Shown here: piece after piece, positions 8,798 through 17,022 of the stretch
Numbering within the stretch: position 1 is the stretch's first letter
Layout of the letters: every line of letters begins with the position of its first letter
From: an uncultured Lentisphaeria bacterium
Lineage (GTDB): Bacteria; Verrucomicrobiota; Lentisphaeria; Oligosphaerales; Oligosphaeraceae
Length of the DNA stretch: 36,402 bases
Reading direction: 5' to 3'
NCBI GenBank assembly: GCA_945827525.1
Contig: CALZPA010000005.1
Span: 1 to 36,402 of the forward strand
The notes under the pieces: model-generated
The model's database searches: none
What the model was told of the DNA's origin: nothing
Seen by the model: the letters and a program-made list of their open reading frames with translations, nothing else
Translations under genes and position numbers: made by a program

Positions 8798-9196
8798 TCA
8801 GCGCTTGCTGAACTGGAAGCGCTTGCGGGCTCCGGGACGGCCCGGCTTCTTACGCTCCTTCTCGCGGCTGTCACGCGTGAGCATGCCAGCGGCCTTCAGG
8901 ACGGCGCGGAACTCGGCGTTGTACTTCTCGAGGGCGCGGGCGATGCCATGGCGCAGGGCGCCGGCCTGGCCGATGATGCCGCCGCCGTCAATCAGGGTGA
9001 CGACGTCGAAGTCGGCCTGCTTGCCGGTGATCTCCAGCGGCTTCATGATGTAGCCGCGAACCTGCTCGATGGGGAAGTACTCCGCGAATTCGCGCTTGTT
9101 CACCGTGACCTTGCCGGTGCCGGGAACCAGGCGGACGCGGGCGCTGGCCGTCTTGCGGCGGCCAATGGCGATGTACACTTCTTTGTCTTCGGCCAT
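8798..9196 (-). CDS. rpsI: 30S ribosomal protein S9
   Basis: Small-subunit protein whose C-terminal tail reaches the P-site tRNA. The 132 residues show the conserved start AIGRRKTASARV, the GGGIIGQAGALRHGIARAL segment, the TRDSREKERKK stretch and the terminal RFQFSKR, which is the invariant basic tail. A Shine-Dalgarno AGGAAG precedes the ATG at 9196. It lies 79 bases after rplM, the universal rplM-rpsI pair. Confidence 0.98.
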   Translation of the reverse strand: MAEDKEVYIAIGRRKTASARVRLVPGTGKVTVNKREFAEYFPIEQVRGYIMKPLEITGKQADFDVVTLIDGGGIIGQAGALRHGIARALEKYNAEFRAVLKAAGMLTRDSREKERKKPGRPGARKRFQFSKR

Positions 9197-9275
9197 GCTT
9201 TTCTCTTCCTTTGAAACCTAGAACCTGTCTTGATATGTATGGAGGTACGACTTGCTCGAACGGAATTCCGCCGTC

Positions 9276-9719
<444 letters not shown>

Positions 9720-9787
9720 AATCCTTCAATACCTAGTTGATGTGGTTATCGTGAGCTGAAAAAAAACTTCCGTAATGACACGAGCCT

Positions 9788-10567
9788 TTAATCTAATGCC
9801 ACCTGGACAAATTTGCAACCTGAATTGACAGAACTGGACGCTTTTTTCAAATTTCCGCAGGCCAGGGCCAGGGGGACCAGGGCGGGGACAGGCGCGGGAC
9901 GGTCGCCGAGGGCGGCGAGGAGCGCCAGCTCCAGCGCCGACGGGACGACGGCGCCGAAGCGCCGGACGCGCGTGTGGCCGGCCGTCACGGAGCGGAGCTC
10001 GCCCTCGCCCGTGTCCGGACGCAGCGCAAGCTCCGCCTCGCCGGCGTCGCCGGACGCCCGGAGACGCCAGGCGCGCGCCATGGCCGCCGTCTCCGTCTCC
10101 GTCTCCGGGTCGCCGGCGTCGCCCGTGCCGCCGGCCAGCCAGTCGCGGACGTCGGAGGCGGCGAGGCGCTCCTGCCTGGTGGCGTCGCCGGGCAGCTCCA
10201 GGGTCACGCGGACGGCGGGGCCGAGGCTGCCGCCCGTCACCAGCTCCTTCAGGGCGCACACGCCCGGCAGGACGCGACGTCCGCCCAGCAGATAGGCGTG
10301 CAGCCGGCGGCGGCGCGCCAGGGACGCCTCCAGGCGAGACAGCTCCGCCGCCTCCATTCCGTCCAGGCTGGCCAGGGCGAAGGGACGCCGCTCGCGCAGG
10401 AGCTGCCCCAGCAGCCGTCGGCGCGTCTCGCCGCGGCAGGCCAGCACCGGCAGCCCGGGGGGCAGCGGCTGCGCCGCCGGGTCCACGCGCCGCAGTCGGG
10501 GGCAGCCGTCCGACGTCCAGGGCGCCGCGTCCCCGTCCTCGATGATGTAGATGTCTTCCGTCGCCAT
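9788..10567 (-). CDS. Gfo/Idh/MocA-like protein lacking the nucleotide-binding half
   Basis: The 259-residue protein is not a standard enzyme. The region from about 60 (RRPFALASLDGMEAAELSRL) through GGRRVLPGVCALKELVTGG-SLG (95-116) to a beta-rich part and the C-terminal ALELALLAALGDRP-PVPA segment resembles the end of the Rossmann domain and the C-terminal domain of Gfo/Idh/MocA oxidoreductases. The usual motifs are EKP-x-A, NRRF-P-A, ALRELI-x-G-x-LG and a final FL-x-A-x-x-G-x-P. The GxGxxG NAD(P) motif is absent and the EKP lysine is replaced, so catalysis is unlikely. The ATG at 10567 follows a CA-rich leader with no Shine-Dalgarno site; it lies 71 bases after the M16 protease gene. The last 20 residues are lower in GC and look like an added tail over the rplM promoter. 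Gene reality is fairly secure; the family call is an inference. Confidence 0.6.
   Translation of the reverse strand: MATEDIYIIEDGDAAPWTSDGCPRLRRVDPAAQPLPPGLPVLACRGETRRRLLGQLLRERRPFALASLDGMEAAELSRLEASLARRRRLHAYLLGGRRVLPGVCALKELVTGGSLGPAVRVTLELPGDATRQERLAASDVRDWLAGGTGDAGDPETETETAAMARAWRLRASGDAGEAELALRPDTGEGELRSVTAGHTRVRRFGAVVPSALELALLAALGDRPAPVPALVPLALACGNLKKASSSVNSGCKFVQVALD
9790..9818 (-). promoter_or_regulatory. Promoter for rplM-rpsI
   Basis: Minus strand: -35 TTGCAA (9813-9818), 17-base spacer, -10 TAGATT (9790-9795). The surrounding 9720-9860 is much richer in A and T than its neighbours. The promoter overlaps the last codons of the upstream 259-residue gene, whose stop is at 9788. Confidence 0.55.
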
Positions 10568-10638
10568 GTGTGTGCAGGTGATGAGTGTGCCTGTGTGTGG
10601 TGTGTGTCCGTCGACCGCGCGGCCAATCCCGTGCGGGG

Positions 10639-13575
10639 TCAGTCGCCGGCCCGTCTCCAGCTCAGCGTCCGGCAGCCGAGCCGTCCGAGGGTGCGCGCGT
10701 CGCCGACGAGACAGTCGTTGAAGCCCCTGGCGGCGGCCTCGCGGAAGGCCTCGGCGGCCCAGCGGACGTCCCGCAGCGTCACGTCCAGGAGCTGCTGCCA
10801 GCGGAGGCGGCGCTCGTCGTCGGAGACGCGGAGCATTTCGCGAACGAGGGCGGCGTTGCAGCTCTCGGAGGCGCGGAGGGGGACGTCGTTGCGGAGGCAG
10901 CCGGCGATGGCGCCGGTCAGCTGCGCCTCCGTCCAGGGCTCGGCGCGTCCGGGGACGGAGGCGAACACCTCGAGCGTCCCGCGCGGCGAGGGGTCGCGGT
11001 AGGAGTAGAGCTGGAGCAGCCGGGTGGAGGGGCTGTAGCTGCAGCCGCAGCCGTAGGCGCCGCCCGCGAGGCGTATCTGGTCCAGCAGGTAGCCCTCGCC
11101 CAGCAGCTCCGCGTAGACCAGCAGCGGCGCCCACAGGGGATCCGAGTAGCCGCAGACGCCGAACGAGCGGACGCAGCAGAATTCCCGGAGGCCGTTGGCG
11201 AGGCCCTCGCGGCGCCCCAGCTCCTCCGTGCCCGCCGGCAGGCTCCCCCAGTCAAGCGGCTGCCAGGCGCGGACGCGCCCCGTGCGCGGCAGACGCCGCA
11301 GCAGGGCCTCGTGCCCGGCCGCGTCACCGGCGTAGGAGACGATGTTCGGGAGCGCCTGGGCGAGGCGGTCGCGCATCCGCACCAGCAGGGCGGTCAGGGC
11401 GTCGCCGCGGCCCAGCAGCTGCCGCCGCGCCTCGCGCAGCCGCCTCATGCCGAGGACGCCATACCAGCTCTCGGTGCAGGCCTCGCGGGGGCAGATGCCG
11501 GCCGCGGAGCGCCACATGGCCAGCTCCAGCGCCTCGTCCTCCGACTGGAGGCGCTGACAGCCCTGGGCCCAGCATTGCCTGAGCGTGTCGCGCAGGCGCG
11601 CCCGCTCGGTGAACTGGCTGTCGCGCCAGCGCGCCATCAGGCAGTCCAGCGCCGCCTCCCAGTGGTCGGACAGCGCCGCCAGGCGCAGCGTCAGAGCCGC
11701 CCTCGGGCGCATCTCCGAAACCCCGGCGGGCGCGTAGTGCACCCCGACGTCGAGCTCCGCGCCCGCCAGTCCGAGACGGCGCTCGAAGTCGCCGTAGCGG
11801 CAGCCCGAGACGCCGACCGCCTCCAGCAGGCAGGCGAAGGTGGGCAGCACCTCAAGCTCCTCCGGCGGCAGCGACGACACGTCGAACGCCAGCTTGGCGT
11901 AGTTGACCGCGCCGGACGTCTGGCGGCAGTTCAGCAGCACGGTCCCGCAGGGCAGCACCTCGCGCGCGACGTCCACCGAGAACGGCTCGCGCGGAAGCTG
12001 CCTGCGCGTCAGGCGCGGGAACGCCGCCAGCGCCTCCGGGCTGTCGGGACGGGCCTGGAAGTCGGCGAAGCGGGCCAGCCTGTCCGCCCAGGCGGCGCGC
12101 TCGGCGGCGGAGAGCCGTGCGAACTGCCGCTGGCAGCGACGCTCCTCCTCGGCCTGCCGCCGCGCGGCCAGGCCGGGGTCCGCCACGAGACGCAGCTCGA
12201 CGCGATGGCGGTTGTCCAGCAGGAGCCGCTCCAGGAGCCGCTCCAGGAAGCGTCCGTCGCGGGCGAGCTCCTCGCGGAGGGCGGCGAGGCAGGCGCGGTG
12301 GTCGACGCCGGCCAGGGGATCCTGCCCGGAGAGCCAGTTGCGCATGACCTGCTGCCCCAGCGCCAGGGCATGGCCGTTGGAGACCGCCTCGTAGCGCAGC
12401 CGCAGCTGGTTGAGCGCCGCCTGCACCTGCTCCGGCGAGAAGCCGTCGCGGCGGCAGCGCTCCAGGCAGTCCACGCACAGCGTCCGCAGCTCGTCGAAGG
12501 ACTCGCGGCGGCAGTTGACCACTCCGACGACCAGCAGGCACTCGGCGCAGTCCGTCTCCATGCCGGTGCAGTCCAGCAGATTCTCGCACAGCCCCGACTC
12601 CAGCAGCGTCCGGCTCAGGGGCGAGCCGTCGTCCTCCAGCAGCAGCGTCTCCAGCAGCTCCATGCCCAGCAGCTCGGCCGGGCCGGCCAACTGACCCAGA
12701 TGCCAGTTCAGGCTCCAGGCGCACTGCGACGCACCGTCATCGCCCGGCTCGCACGCCACCGGCACCGTCACCCGCCGCGGCGACTGCCAGGACGCCGGCG
12801 CCGGGCGCGGACGCTCCTCCGGCAGGCACACCTCGCGCAGCCGCTCCGCGCAGTGACGGCGCAGATAGCCGTCCACCAGCGCCAGCTTCCGCCCCGTCGG
12901 GATGTTCCCGTAGAACAGCAGCCGCGCCTGCGGCAGCCGGTACCAGCGGCGGTAGTAGTCCACCATGTCCTCATAGCGCAGCGTCTCGATGACGCCCGGG
13001 ACACCGCCCGTGTCCCAGCTCAGCGGATGGCCGGGAAACAGCTCCCGGTACGCCGCCGACAGCGCCACGCCCCCAACCTCGTCCCGCTCCGCGCGGCACT
13101 CGTTGAGCACAATGCCCGTCGTGCGCGGGGCGCCCTCCCCCGTCAGCTCGTAGCGCCAGCCCTCCTGCAGGAACGTCTCCTCCAGCAGCAGCGGGCTGAA
13201 CACCGCGTCCAGGTACACGCCGACGCCGTTCGCGAAGTCCTCCTCGCTGATGCTGGTGAACGGATACAGCGTCCGGTCCCGGTACGTCTCCGCGTTGATG
13301 TACGTCGCGAGGCTGCCGCGGCTCAGCTCCTCGCACGGATTCTTCACCGGACAGTGGCGCGAGCCGCCCAGCACGACGTGCTCCAGGATGTGCTGCACGC
13401 CCGTGTCGTCCGAGCCAGGCGTCCGGAAGCCCGCGATGAACGCGTTCTCCACGTCCGCGCACTCCAGGCTGATGACCTGGAGCCCGCAGCGGTGGCGGCA
13501 GCAGACCGCGCGCAGGCCCAGATAGCCGACCTCACGCTCCCATTCCAGCGTGAAGCCGCCATCCGGCGCCGGCAT
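10639..13575 (-). CDS. M16C zinc metalloprotease, PreP-like presequence/oligopeptide protease
   Basis: A large clam-shaped peptidase that degrades short unstructured peptides. The 978 residues match PreP/Cym1-type M16C proteins (about 970). The inverted zinc motif HILEH is at 62-66 with distal ligand Glu159 in GIVLNE; typical flanking motifs GFRTP-SDDTGV-HILEH and LA-TYINA-TY-DRTLYP are present. The start at 13575 was chosen for AGGAGG 8 bases upstream and for fit with the family N-terminus; an ATG at 13599 adds eight residues and is possible. No signal peptide is seen, so the protein is probably cytoplasmic. The gene follows rplQ by 267 bases containing two long hairpins. Third codon positions shift from G-ending (5' part) to C-ending (3' part). 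Confidence 0.9.
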   Translation of the reverse strand: MPAPDGGFTLEWEREVGYLGLRAVCCRHRCGLQVISLECADVENAFIAGFRTPGSDDTGVQHILEHVVLGGSRHCPVKNPCEELSRGSLATYINAETYRDRTLYPFTSISEEDFANGVGVYLDAVFSPLLLEETFLQEGWRYELTGEGAPRTTGIVLNECRAERDEVGGVALSAAYRELFPGHPLSWDTGGVPGVIETLRYEDMVDYYRRWYRLPQARLLFYGNIPTGRKLALVDGYLRRHCAERLREVCLPEERPRPAPASWQSPRRVTVPVACEPGDDGASQCAWSLNWHLGQLAGPAELLGMELLETLLLEDDGSPLSRTLLESGLCENLLDCTGMETDCAECLLVVGVVNCRRESFDELRTLCVDCLERCRRDGFSPEQVQAALNQLRLRYEAVSNGHALALGQQVMRNWLSGQDPLAGVDHRACLAALREELARDGRFLERLLERLLLDNRHRVELRLVADPGLAARRQAEEERRCQRQFARLSAAERAAWADRLARFADFQARPDSPEALAAFPRLTRRQLPREPFSVDVAREVLPCGTVLLNCRQTSGAVNYAKLAFDVSSLPPEELEVLPTFACLLEAVGVSGCRYGDFERRLGLAGAELDVGVHYAPAGVSEMRPRAALTLRLAALSDHWEAALDCLMARWRDSQFTERARLRDTLRQCWAQGCQRLQSEDEALELAMWRSAAGICPREACTESWYGVLGMRRLREARRQLLGRGDALTALLVRMRDRLAQALPNIVSYAGDAAGHEALLRRLPRTGRVRAWQPLDWGSLPAGTEELGRREGLANGLREFCCVRSFGVCGYSDPLWAPLLVYAELLGEGYLLDQIRLAGGAYGCGCSYSPSTRLLQLYSYRDPSPRGTLEVFASVPGRAEPWTEAQLTGAIAGCLRNDVPLRASESCNAALVREMLRVSDDERRLRWQQLLDVTLRDVRWAAEAFREAAARGFNDCLVGDARTLGRLGCRTLSWRRAGD

Positions 13576-13661
13576 GTCCTTCGCCTCCTCGTCTCTCATC
13601 CCTGACTCGCTCCCAAACCTGCTTTCCGCCTCTCTCTCCCCCCATGCGCACGCGCACGGAC

Positions 13662-13682
13662 GGCGCGGCCCGCGGCCGCGCC
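13662..13682. repeat. Perfect 9-base inverted repeat upstream of the M16 protease gene
   Basis: Arms GGCGCGGCC/GGCCGCGCC with a 3-base loop. No T-tract follows on either strand. It lies in the 267-base gap between rplQ and the protease gene and would be a very stable hairpin in RNA. Confidence 0.45.
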
Positions 13683-13786
13683 TCGCCGTCACGCGCACAA
13701 AGAAGCCGTCCCTCCCACCCGTCTGCCGCGACAGGCTGCGCTCATGGCGCCAGCCCCGCGGCCTGCGGATGGCCAGGACGGCATCT

Positions 13787-13829
13787 CCGGCGCGCCGCCG
13801 GAGGCCTCACGGCCTCCGTCCGGCGCGCC
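13787..13829 (-). terminator. Long GC hairpin after rplQ, possible terminator or processing site
   Basis: Inverted repeat with arms of about 18-19 bases (outer GGCGCGCC/GGCGCGCC, inner GGAGGCC/GGCCTCC) and a 4-base loop, 14 bases after the rplQ stop. There is no T-run, so it would have to act as a non-canonical terminator or an RNA end stabiliser for the alpha operon. Confidence 0.45.
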
Positions 13830-13842
13830 TCTGGGCTTGGAC

Positions 13843-14310
13843 TCACTCGCCCTTGGCCTCCTCGGCGGGAGCCTCAGCGGCGACGGGGGCCGCAGCCTCG
13901 GCGGCAGGAGCCTCGGCCTCGGCGGCGGGGGCGTTCTTGGCCTGAACCTGGGCGTCGGTCTCGACGAATTCGACGATGCACATCTCGGCGCCGTCGCCGA
14001 TGCGCGGACCGATCTTCATCAGGCGGGTGTAGCCGCCCTGGCGGTTCGCGTAGTTGGGGGCAAGCTCGTTGAACAGCTTGCAGACCATGCCGACCTGGTG
14101 GAGCTCGGCGATGACCAGACGGCGGGCGTGGAGGGTGCCCTCCTTCGCGAACGTCATCATCTTGTCGGCGACGCGGCGAATCTCCTTGGCCTTCACCAGC
14201 GTGGTGGTGATGCGGCCGTGCTGGATCAGGCTGCAAACGGCGTTCGCCAGCATGGCTTCACGATGGCCAGTGCGACGACCGACCTTGAAAGTGTGAACAC
14301 GATGTCTCAT
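13843..14310 (-). CDS. rplQ: 50S ribosomal protein L17
   Basis: Large-subunit protein near the exit tunnel. Of 155 residues the first 120 or so are canonical (MRHRVHTFKVGRRTGHREAM, the TTLVKAKEIRRVADKMMTFA region, GGYTRLMKIGPRIGDGAEM). The last 30 form a tail of Ala, Glu and Pro (repeats of PAAEAEAP type), which is longer than in E. coli L17 (about 127 residues) and probably disordered. It lies 6 bases after rpoA, with its AAGGAC ribosome-binding site overlapping the rpoA stop codon, so translational coupling is likely. Confidence 0.97.
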   Translation of the reverse strand: MRHRVHTFKVGRRTGHREAMLANAVCSLIQHGRITTTLVKAKEIRRVADKMMTFAKEGTLHARRLVIAELHQVGMVCKLFNELAPNYANRQGGYTRLMKIGPRIGDGAEMCIVEFVETDAQVQAKNAPAAEAEAPAAEAAAPVAAEAPAEEAKGE

Positions 14311-14316
14311 CTGTCC

Positions 14317-15387
14317 TTATTCCTCTATAGTCTCTGAAGTCGTTTCGGCCTGCTGGCGACGGGCGACTTCCTGCTTCACTTCCTCGGGAATCTCCATCCC
14401 GATGTACAGGTCCAGCTTCTGGAGGCTCTCCTTGATCTCCTGGACCGTCTTCTTGCCGCAGTTGCGGTGCTTCAGGAGATCCTGGTCGGTGCGGCTGACC
14501 ATGTCGGCCAGCGTCGTCACCTGCAGGGCCTGCATCACGTTCGCGGCGCGGACCGACAGCTGCAGCGTCTCGACCTTCGCCGACAGCTTCTCGGCCAGGG
14601 CCTCGTTCTCCGGCGACAGCGCCTGCGGCGCCTCCAGCACGGACACCTCGGAGGCGGACTCGCCGATCTCGCCGACGAAGAGCTCCAGGTGCTTCATCAG
14701 GATCTGGGCCGACAGCTTCACCGCGTCCTGCGGGCGGATGCGCCCGTCAGTCCACACGCTCAGCTCAAGGCGGTCCATGTCCATGATGTTGTTCTTGCGG
14801 CAGGCCTGGACCTCGTAGCTCACGCGCTCGACCGGGCTGAACAGCGAGTCGACGGGGATGGTCAGGAGCGCCTGGTCCTCGTGCTTGTTCAGCTCGCTGC
14901 GGCGGTACCCGCGGCCGCGGTCAATGTCCAGCTCCATGCGGAACGCGCGGTCCTTGTCCAGCGTGCAGATGAGCTGGTCCTGGGTGAGCACCGTCGTCTT
15001 GTCGTCGACGCGGATGTTCTCGCCCGTCACCGGACCGGCGTGCTCGGCCACCAGCTGCAGCGTCCGGGGCAGCTCGCCGTCGCACAGGAACTTCAGCTTC
15101 TTCACGTTCAGGACGATCTGCGTCACATCCTCGAGGACGTCCGGGATCGTGGTGAACTCGTGCGGGACGCGCACGTCCTGGCCGTTGTCATCCTCGTAGC
15201 TGATGCGGATGCTCGTCACCGCAACGCCCTCCATGGACGACAGCAGAACCCGGCGGAGGGCATTGCCTATCGTGTTGCCGAAGCCATGCTCCCACGGCTC
15301 GGCGGTGAAGCGAGCGAACGTGTCCGTCCGAGTCGCCTCGTCAATCTCCAATGACTTGGGGAGTTCGAATCCTTCTATGCCTGGCAT
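14317..15387 (-). CDS. rpoA: DNA-directed RNA polymerase subunit alpha
   Basis: The alpha dimer is the scaffold for RNA polymerase assembly. The 356 residues include the N-terminal domain (FTAEPWEHGFGNTIGNALRRVLLSS at about 28-52; the VEPLERGFG-type motif is present in altered form) and a C-terminal domain from about 270 with helix-hairpin-helix residues (SVRAANVMQALQVTTLADMV; HRNCGKKTVQEIKESL) that contacts UP elements and activators. The length is slightly above the usual 310-350. The start has AAGGAGAAGAGG just before the ATG. The 130-base gap before it contains GC-rich inverted repeats, and rpsD is missing from its usual place between rpsK and rpoA. Confidence 0.98.
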   Translation of the reverse strand: MPGIEGFELPKSLEIDEATRTDTFARFTAEPWEHGFGNTIGNALRRVLLSSMEGVAVTSIRISYEDDNGQDVRVPHEFTTIPDVLEDVTQIVLNVKKLKFLCDGELPRTLQLVAEHAGPVTGENIRVDDKTTVLTQDQLICTLDKDRAFRMELDIDRGRGYRRSELNKHEDQALLTIPVDSLFSPVERVSYEVQACRKNNIMDMDRLELSVWTDGRIRPQDAVKLSAQILMKHLELFVGEIGESASEVSVLEAPQALSPENEALAEKLSAKVETLQLSVRAANVMQALQVTTLADMVSRTDQDLLKHRNCGKKTVQEIKESLQKLDLYIGMEIPEEVKQEVARRQQAETTSETIEE

Positions 15388-15517
15388 CCTCTTCTCCTTA
15401 CAATTTGCTGCTGCGCCTGGGGCAGGCGCGGCGTCCGGGCGACCGCCCTCGTCAGGCGGCGCGCGGTGCCGCGCCGTCCCCGTAACTCAAAAACCACGGG
15501 AGGTACGTCCTCGGGGG

Positions 15518-15949
15518 TCAGACGCGGCGGCGCTTGGGGGGACGGCAGCCGTTGTGGGGCAGCGGGGTGACGTCGCGCAGGACCGTGATCTCCAGGCCGG
15601 CGGCGGCGATGCCGCGGACGGCGGACTCGCGGCCGGCGCCCGGCCCCTTGACCTCGACCTCGACCTCCTTCAGGCCATACGTCATCATCGCCTTCTTGGC
15701 GGCGTCCTGGGCGATCAGCTGCGCGACGTAGGCGGTCGCCTTGCGGCTTCCCTTGTGGCCCAGCTTGCCGCCGGTGCTCCAGGAGAGGACGTTGCCATGC
15801 ATGTCGGAGATGGCGACGCGGGTGTTGTTGAAGGTGGAGTCGACATGGACGACGCCCTGGAGGACCTGGCGTCCGCCCTTGACCTTGCTGCGCTTGACTT
15901 CTGCTGCCGGCGCCTCGGCGTTCTGAACAGCGGCATTCTCTTCTGACAT
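15518..15949 (-). CDS. rpsK: 30S ribosomal protein S11
   Basis: Platform protein of the small subunit, close to the mRNA exit. The 143 residues include [18 protein letters not shown], the [18 protein letters not shown] segment, [17 protein letters not shown] and the C-terminal [16 protein letters not shown]. An Ala/Glu-rich N-terminal extension of about 20 residues precedes the core. The ATG at 15949 was chosen because AGGAG lies 8 bases upstream; an open extension to 15988 has no such site. The Shine-Dalgarno lies inside a small hairpin (15952-15965). It is 100 bases after rpsM. Confidence 0.97.
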   Translation of the reverse strand: MSEENAAVQNAEAPAAEVKRSKVKGGRQVLQGVVHVDSTFNNTRVAISDMHGNVLSWSTGGKLGHKGSRKATAYVAQLIAQDAAKKAMMTYGLKEVEVEVKGPGAGRESAVRGIAAAGLEITVLRDVTPLPHNGCRPPKRRRV

Positions 15950-15951
15950 CT

Positions 15952-15965
15952 GATAGTCTCCTATC
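15952..15965 (-). promoter_or_regulatory. Hairpin overlapping the rpsK Shine-Dalgarno
   Basis: In the mRNA, GATAG (15965-15961) pairs with CTATC (15956-15952) around a GAGA loop. The AGGAG site is shared between arm and loop, 8 bases from the rpsK ATG, so folding could reduce ribosome access. Confidence 0.45.
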
Positions 15966-15976
15966 CTATCTTGGCT

Positions 15977-15997
15977 CGCCGGCCTCATCAGCCGGCG
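15977..15997 (-). other. Perfect hairpin between rpsM and rpsK
   Basis: Arms CGCCGGC/GCCGGCG with a 7-base loop, directly upstream of the smaller rpsK ribosome-binding hairpin. There is no T-run. The two hairpins occupy the short intergenic leader of rpsK. Confidence 0.45.
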
Positions 15998-16049
15998 GAC
16001 GTTTCGTTGCGGTTACGGCATGGCGGCGGCGACGCGCCGCGTCCCATCC

Positions 16050-16451
16050 TTACTTGTCGGCGTTGGCCTGCTTGCGCTCGGAGCGGTCGCGGATGGCGCC
16101 GACGGTGCGCTTGGCGCCCTTGCGGGTGCGGGCGTTGGTCTTGGTGCGCTGTCCGTGGACGGGCAGGTTCTTCTTGTGGCGGGTGCCGCGGTAGGAGTTG
16201 ATGGCGATGAGACGGCGGATGTTGGAGGCGACCTGGCGGCGGAGGTCACCCTCCACCATGAAGTGCTCGTGCAGGATGTTCAGGATGGCCGAGATGTCGG
16301 CCTCGTTCAGCTCGCCGGCCTTCTTCAGCGGGTCGATGTTCGCCATGCGGCAGATCTCGTTGGCGACGTGCGGGCCAATGCCGTACAGATACTGCAGCGA
16401 GACATTGGTGTGCTTGTTGTTGGGGATGTCAATACCGAGTAGACGTGGCAT
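16050..16451 (-). CDS. rpsM: 30S ribosomal protein S13
   Basis: Head protein of the small subunit that bridges to the large subunit and touches P-site tRNA. The 133 residues begin with RLLGIDIPNNKHTNVSLQYL and contain the YGIG helix-hairpin-helix, RRLIAINSYRGTRHKKNLPV and the conserved GQRTKTNARTRKG tail. The gene has a strong site (GAAGGAAAG) just before the ATG and follows rpmJ by 59 bases. Confidence 0.98.
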   Translation of the reverse strand: MPRLLGIDIPNNKHTNVSLQYLYGIGPHVANEICRMANIDPLKKAGELNEADISAILNILHEHFMVEGDLRRQVASNIRRLIAINSYRGTRHKKNLPVHGQRTKTNARTRKGAKRTVGAIRDRSERKQANADK

Positions 16452-16510
16452 GTTCTTTCCTTCGAAATGGCTTTCCAGTAAGACGGATTCTCCTCACGGG
16501 CGACCGGGGC

Positions 16511-16624
16511 TCAGCCCTGGCGCTGCTTGTGCTTGGGGTTCGTGCAGATGACACGGACCACGCCCGCGCGCCGAATCACTCGGCAGTTGTTGCAGATGCG
16601 CTTCACGGATGCTCTGACTTTCAT
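16511..16624 (-). CDS. rpmJ: 50S ribosomal protein L36
   Basis: The smallest ribosomal protein, 37 residues, starting [19 protein letters not shown] and ending NPKHKQRQG. The zinc-ribbon ligands Cys-x2-Cys (residues 11 and 14), a third Cys and a His are present, so this is the zinc-binding form. GAGGAAG lies just upstream of the ATG at 16624. It is the first gene after the promoter at 16748-16776. Confidence 0.97.
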   Translation of the reverse strand: MKVRASVKRICNNCRVIRRAGVVRVICTNPKHKQRQG

Positions 16625-16679
16625 GAGCTCTTCCTCAATGCCTGGCGTTGATGATCCTTCCGGTGAACGTTCAAGCCCA

Positions 16680-16710
16680 CCCCGGACGACCGGAAACAAC
16701 CCATCCGGGG
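16680..16710 (-). other. Leader hairpin of the rpmJ-rplQ transcript
   Basis: Perfect 7-base arms CCCCGGA/TCCGGGG with a 17-base loop, located between the promoter and rpmJ in a leader of about 117 bases. Just downstream, 16663-16672 is the palindrome TGAACGTTCA. A regulatory role is possible but unproved. Confidence 0.35.
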
Positions 16711-16747
16711 AGGCAAAATCAAGGCGACACAGACTCACAGGGGCGTT

Positions 16748-16776
16748 ACTATAGCACGTCCCGCGCGAGTTGACAA
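16748..16776 (-). promoter_or_regulatory. Strong sigma70-type promoter for rpmJ-rpsM-rpsK-rpoA-rplQ
   Basis: Minus strand: -35 TTGTCA (16771-16776), exactly 17 bases, -10 TATAGT (16748-16753). It sits in the 182-base gap between infA and rpmJ and explains how the alpha operon could be transcribed apart from map-infA. Confidence 0.75.
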
Positions 16777-16806
16777 ACCCTGACAACAGTTTTTTCGCGC
16801 GGCGTC

Positions 16807-17022
16807 TCAGCGCTTGCGGTAGGAGATGCGCCCCTTGGTCACGTCGTAGGGCGAGAGCTCCACGGTCACCTGGTCTCCGGGCAGTATCCGGATGAAGTTC
16901 ATGCGCATCTTGCCGCTGATGTGGGCGGTCACCTCATGACCGTTCTGCAGGGTCACGATGAACTGCGTGTTGGGCAGCAGCTCCTTGACGACCCCTTCCA
17001 CCTTTATGCATTCCTTGGCCAC
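16807..17022 (-). CDS. infA: Translation initiation factor IF-1
   Basis: Binds the ribosomal A site during initiation. The 71 residues form one S1/OB-fold domain: [20 protein letters not shown], then [24 protein letters not shown] split around the family's conserved [11 protein letters not shown] core, then VELSPYD-TKGRI-YR. It starts with GTG (17022-17020), with GGAG 9 bases upstream, and overlaps the 3' end of map by 19 bases in another frame, implying translational coupling. Confidence 0.98.
   Translation of the reverse strand: MAKECIKVEGVVKELLPNTQFIVTLQNGHEVTAHISGKMRMNFIRILPGDQVTVELSPYDVTKGRISYRKR

Noticed and set aside
10585-13605. A 1006-codon open frame on the plus strand
   Set aside because: Antisense to the M16 protease; dominated by Arg, Ala, Gln and Val with no family features. 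The minus-strand frame has HILEH and the distal Glu.
13600-13842. A hidden small gene between rplQ and the M16 protease
   Set aside because: Frames in the gap are arginine- and alanine-rich with no start site signals; the region is mostly inverted repeats.
16790-16806. T-run next to the infA stop as a terminator
   Set aside because: The T residues are on the plus strand, so for the minus-strand infA transcript they read as A residues; no suitable hairpin precedes them.
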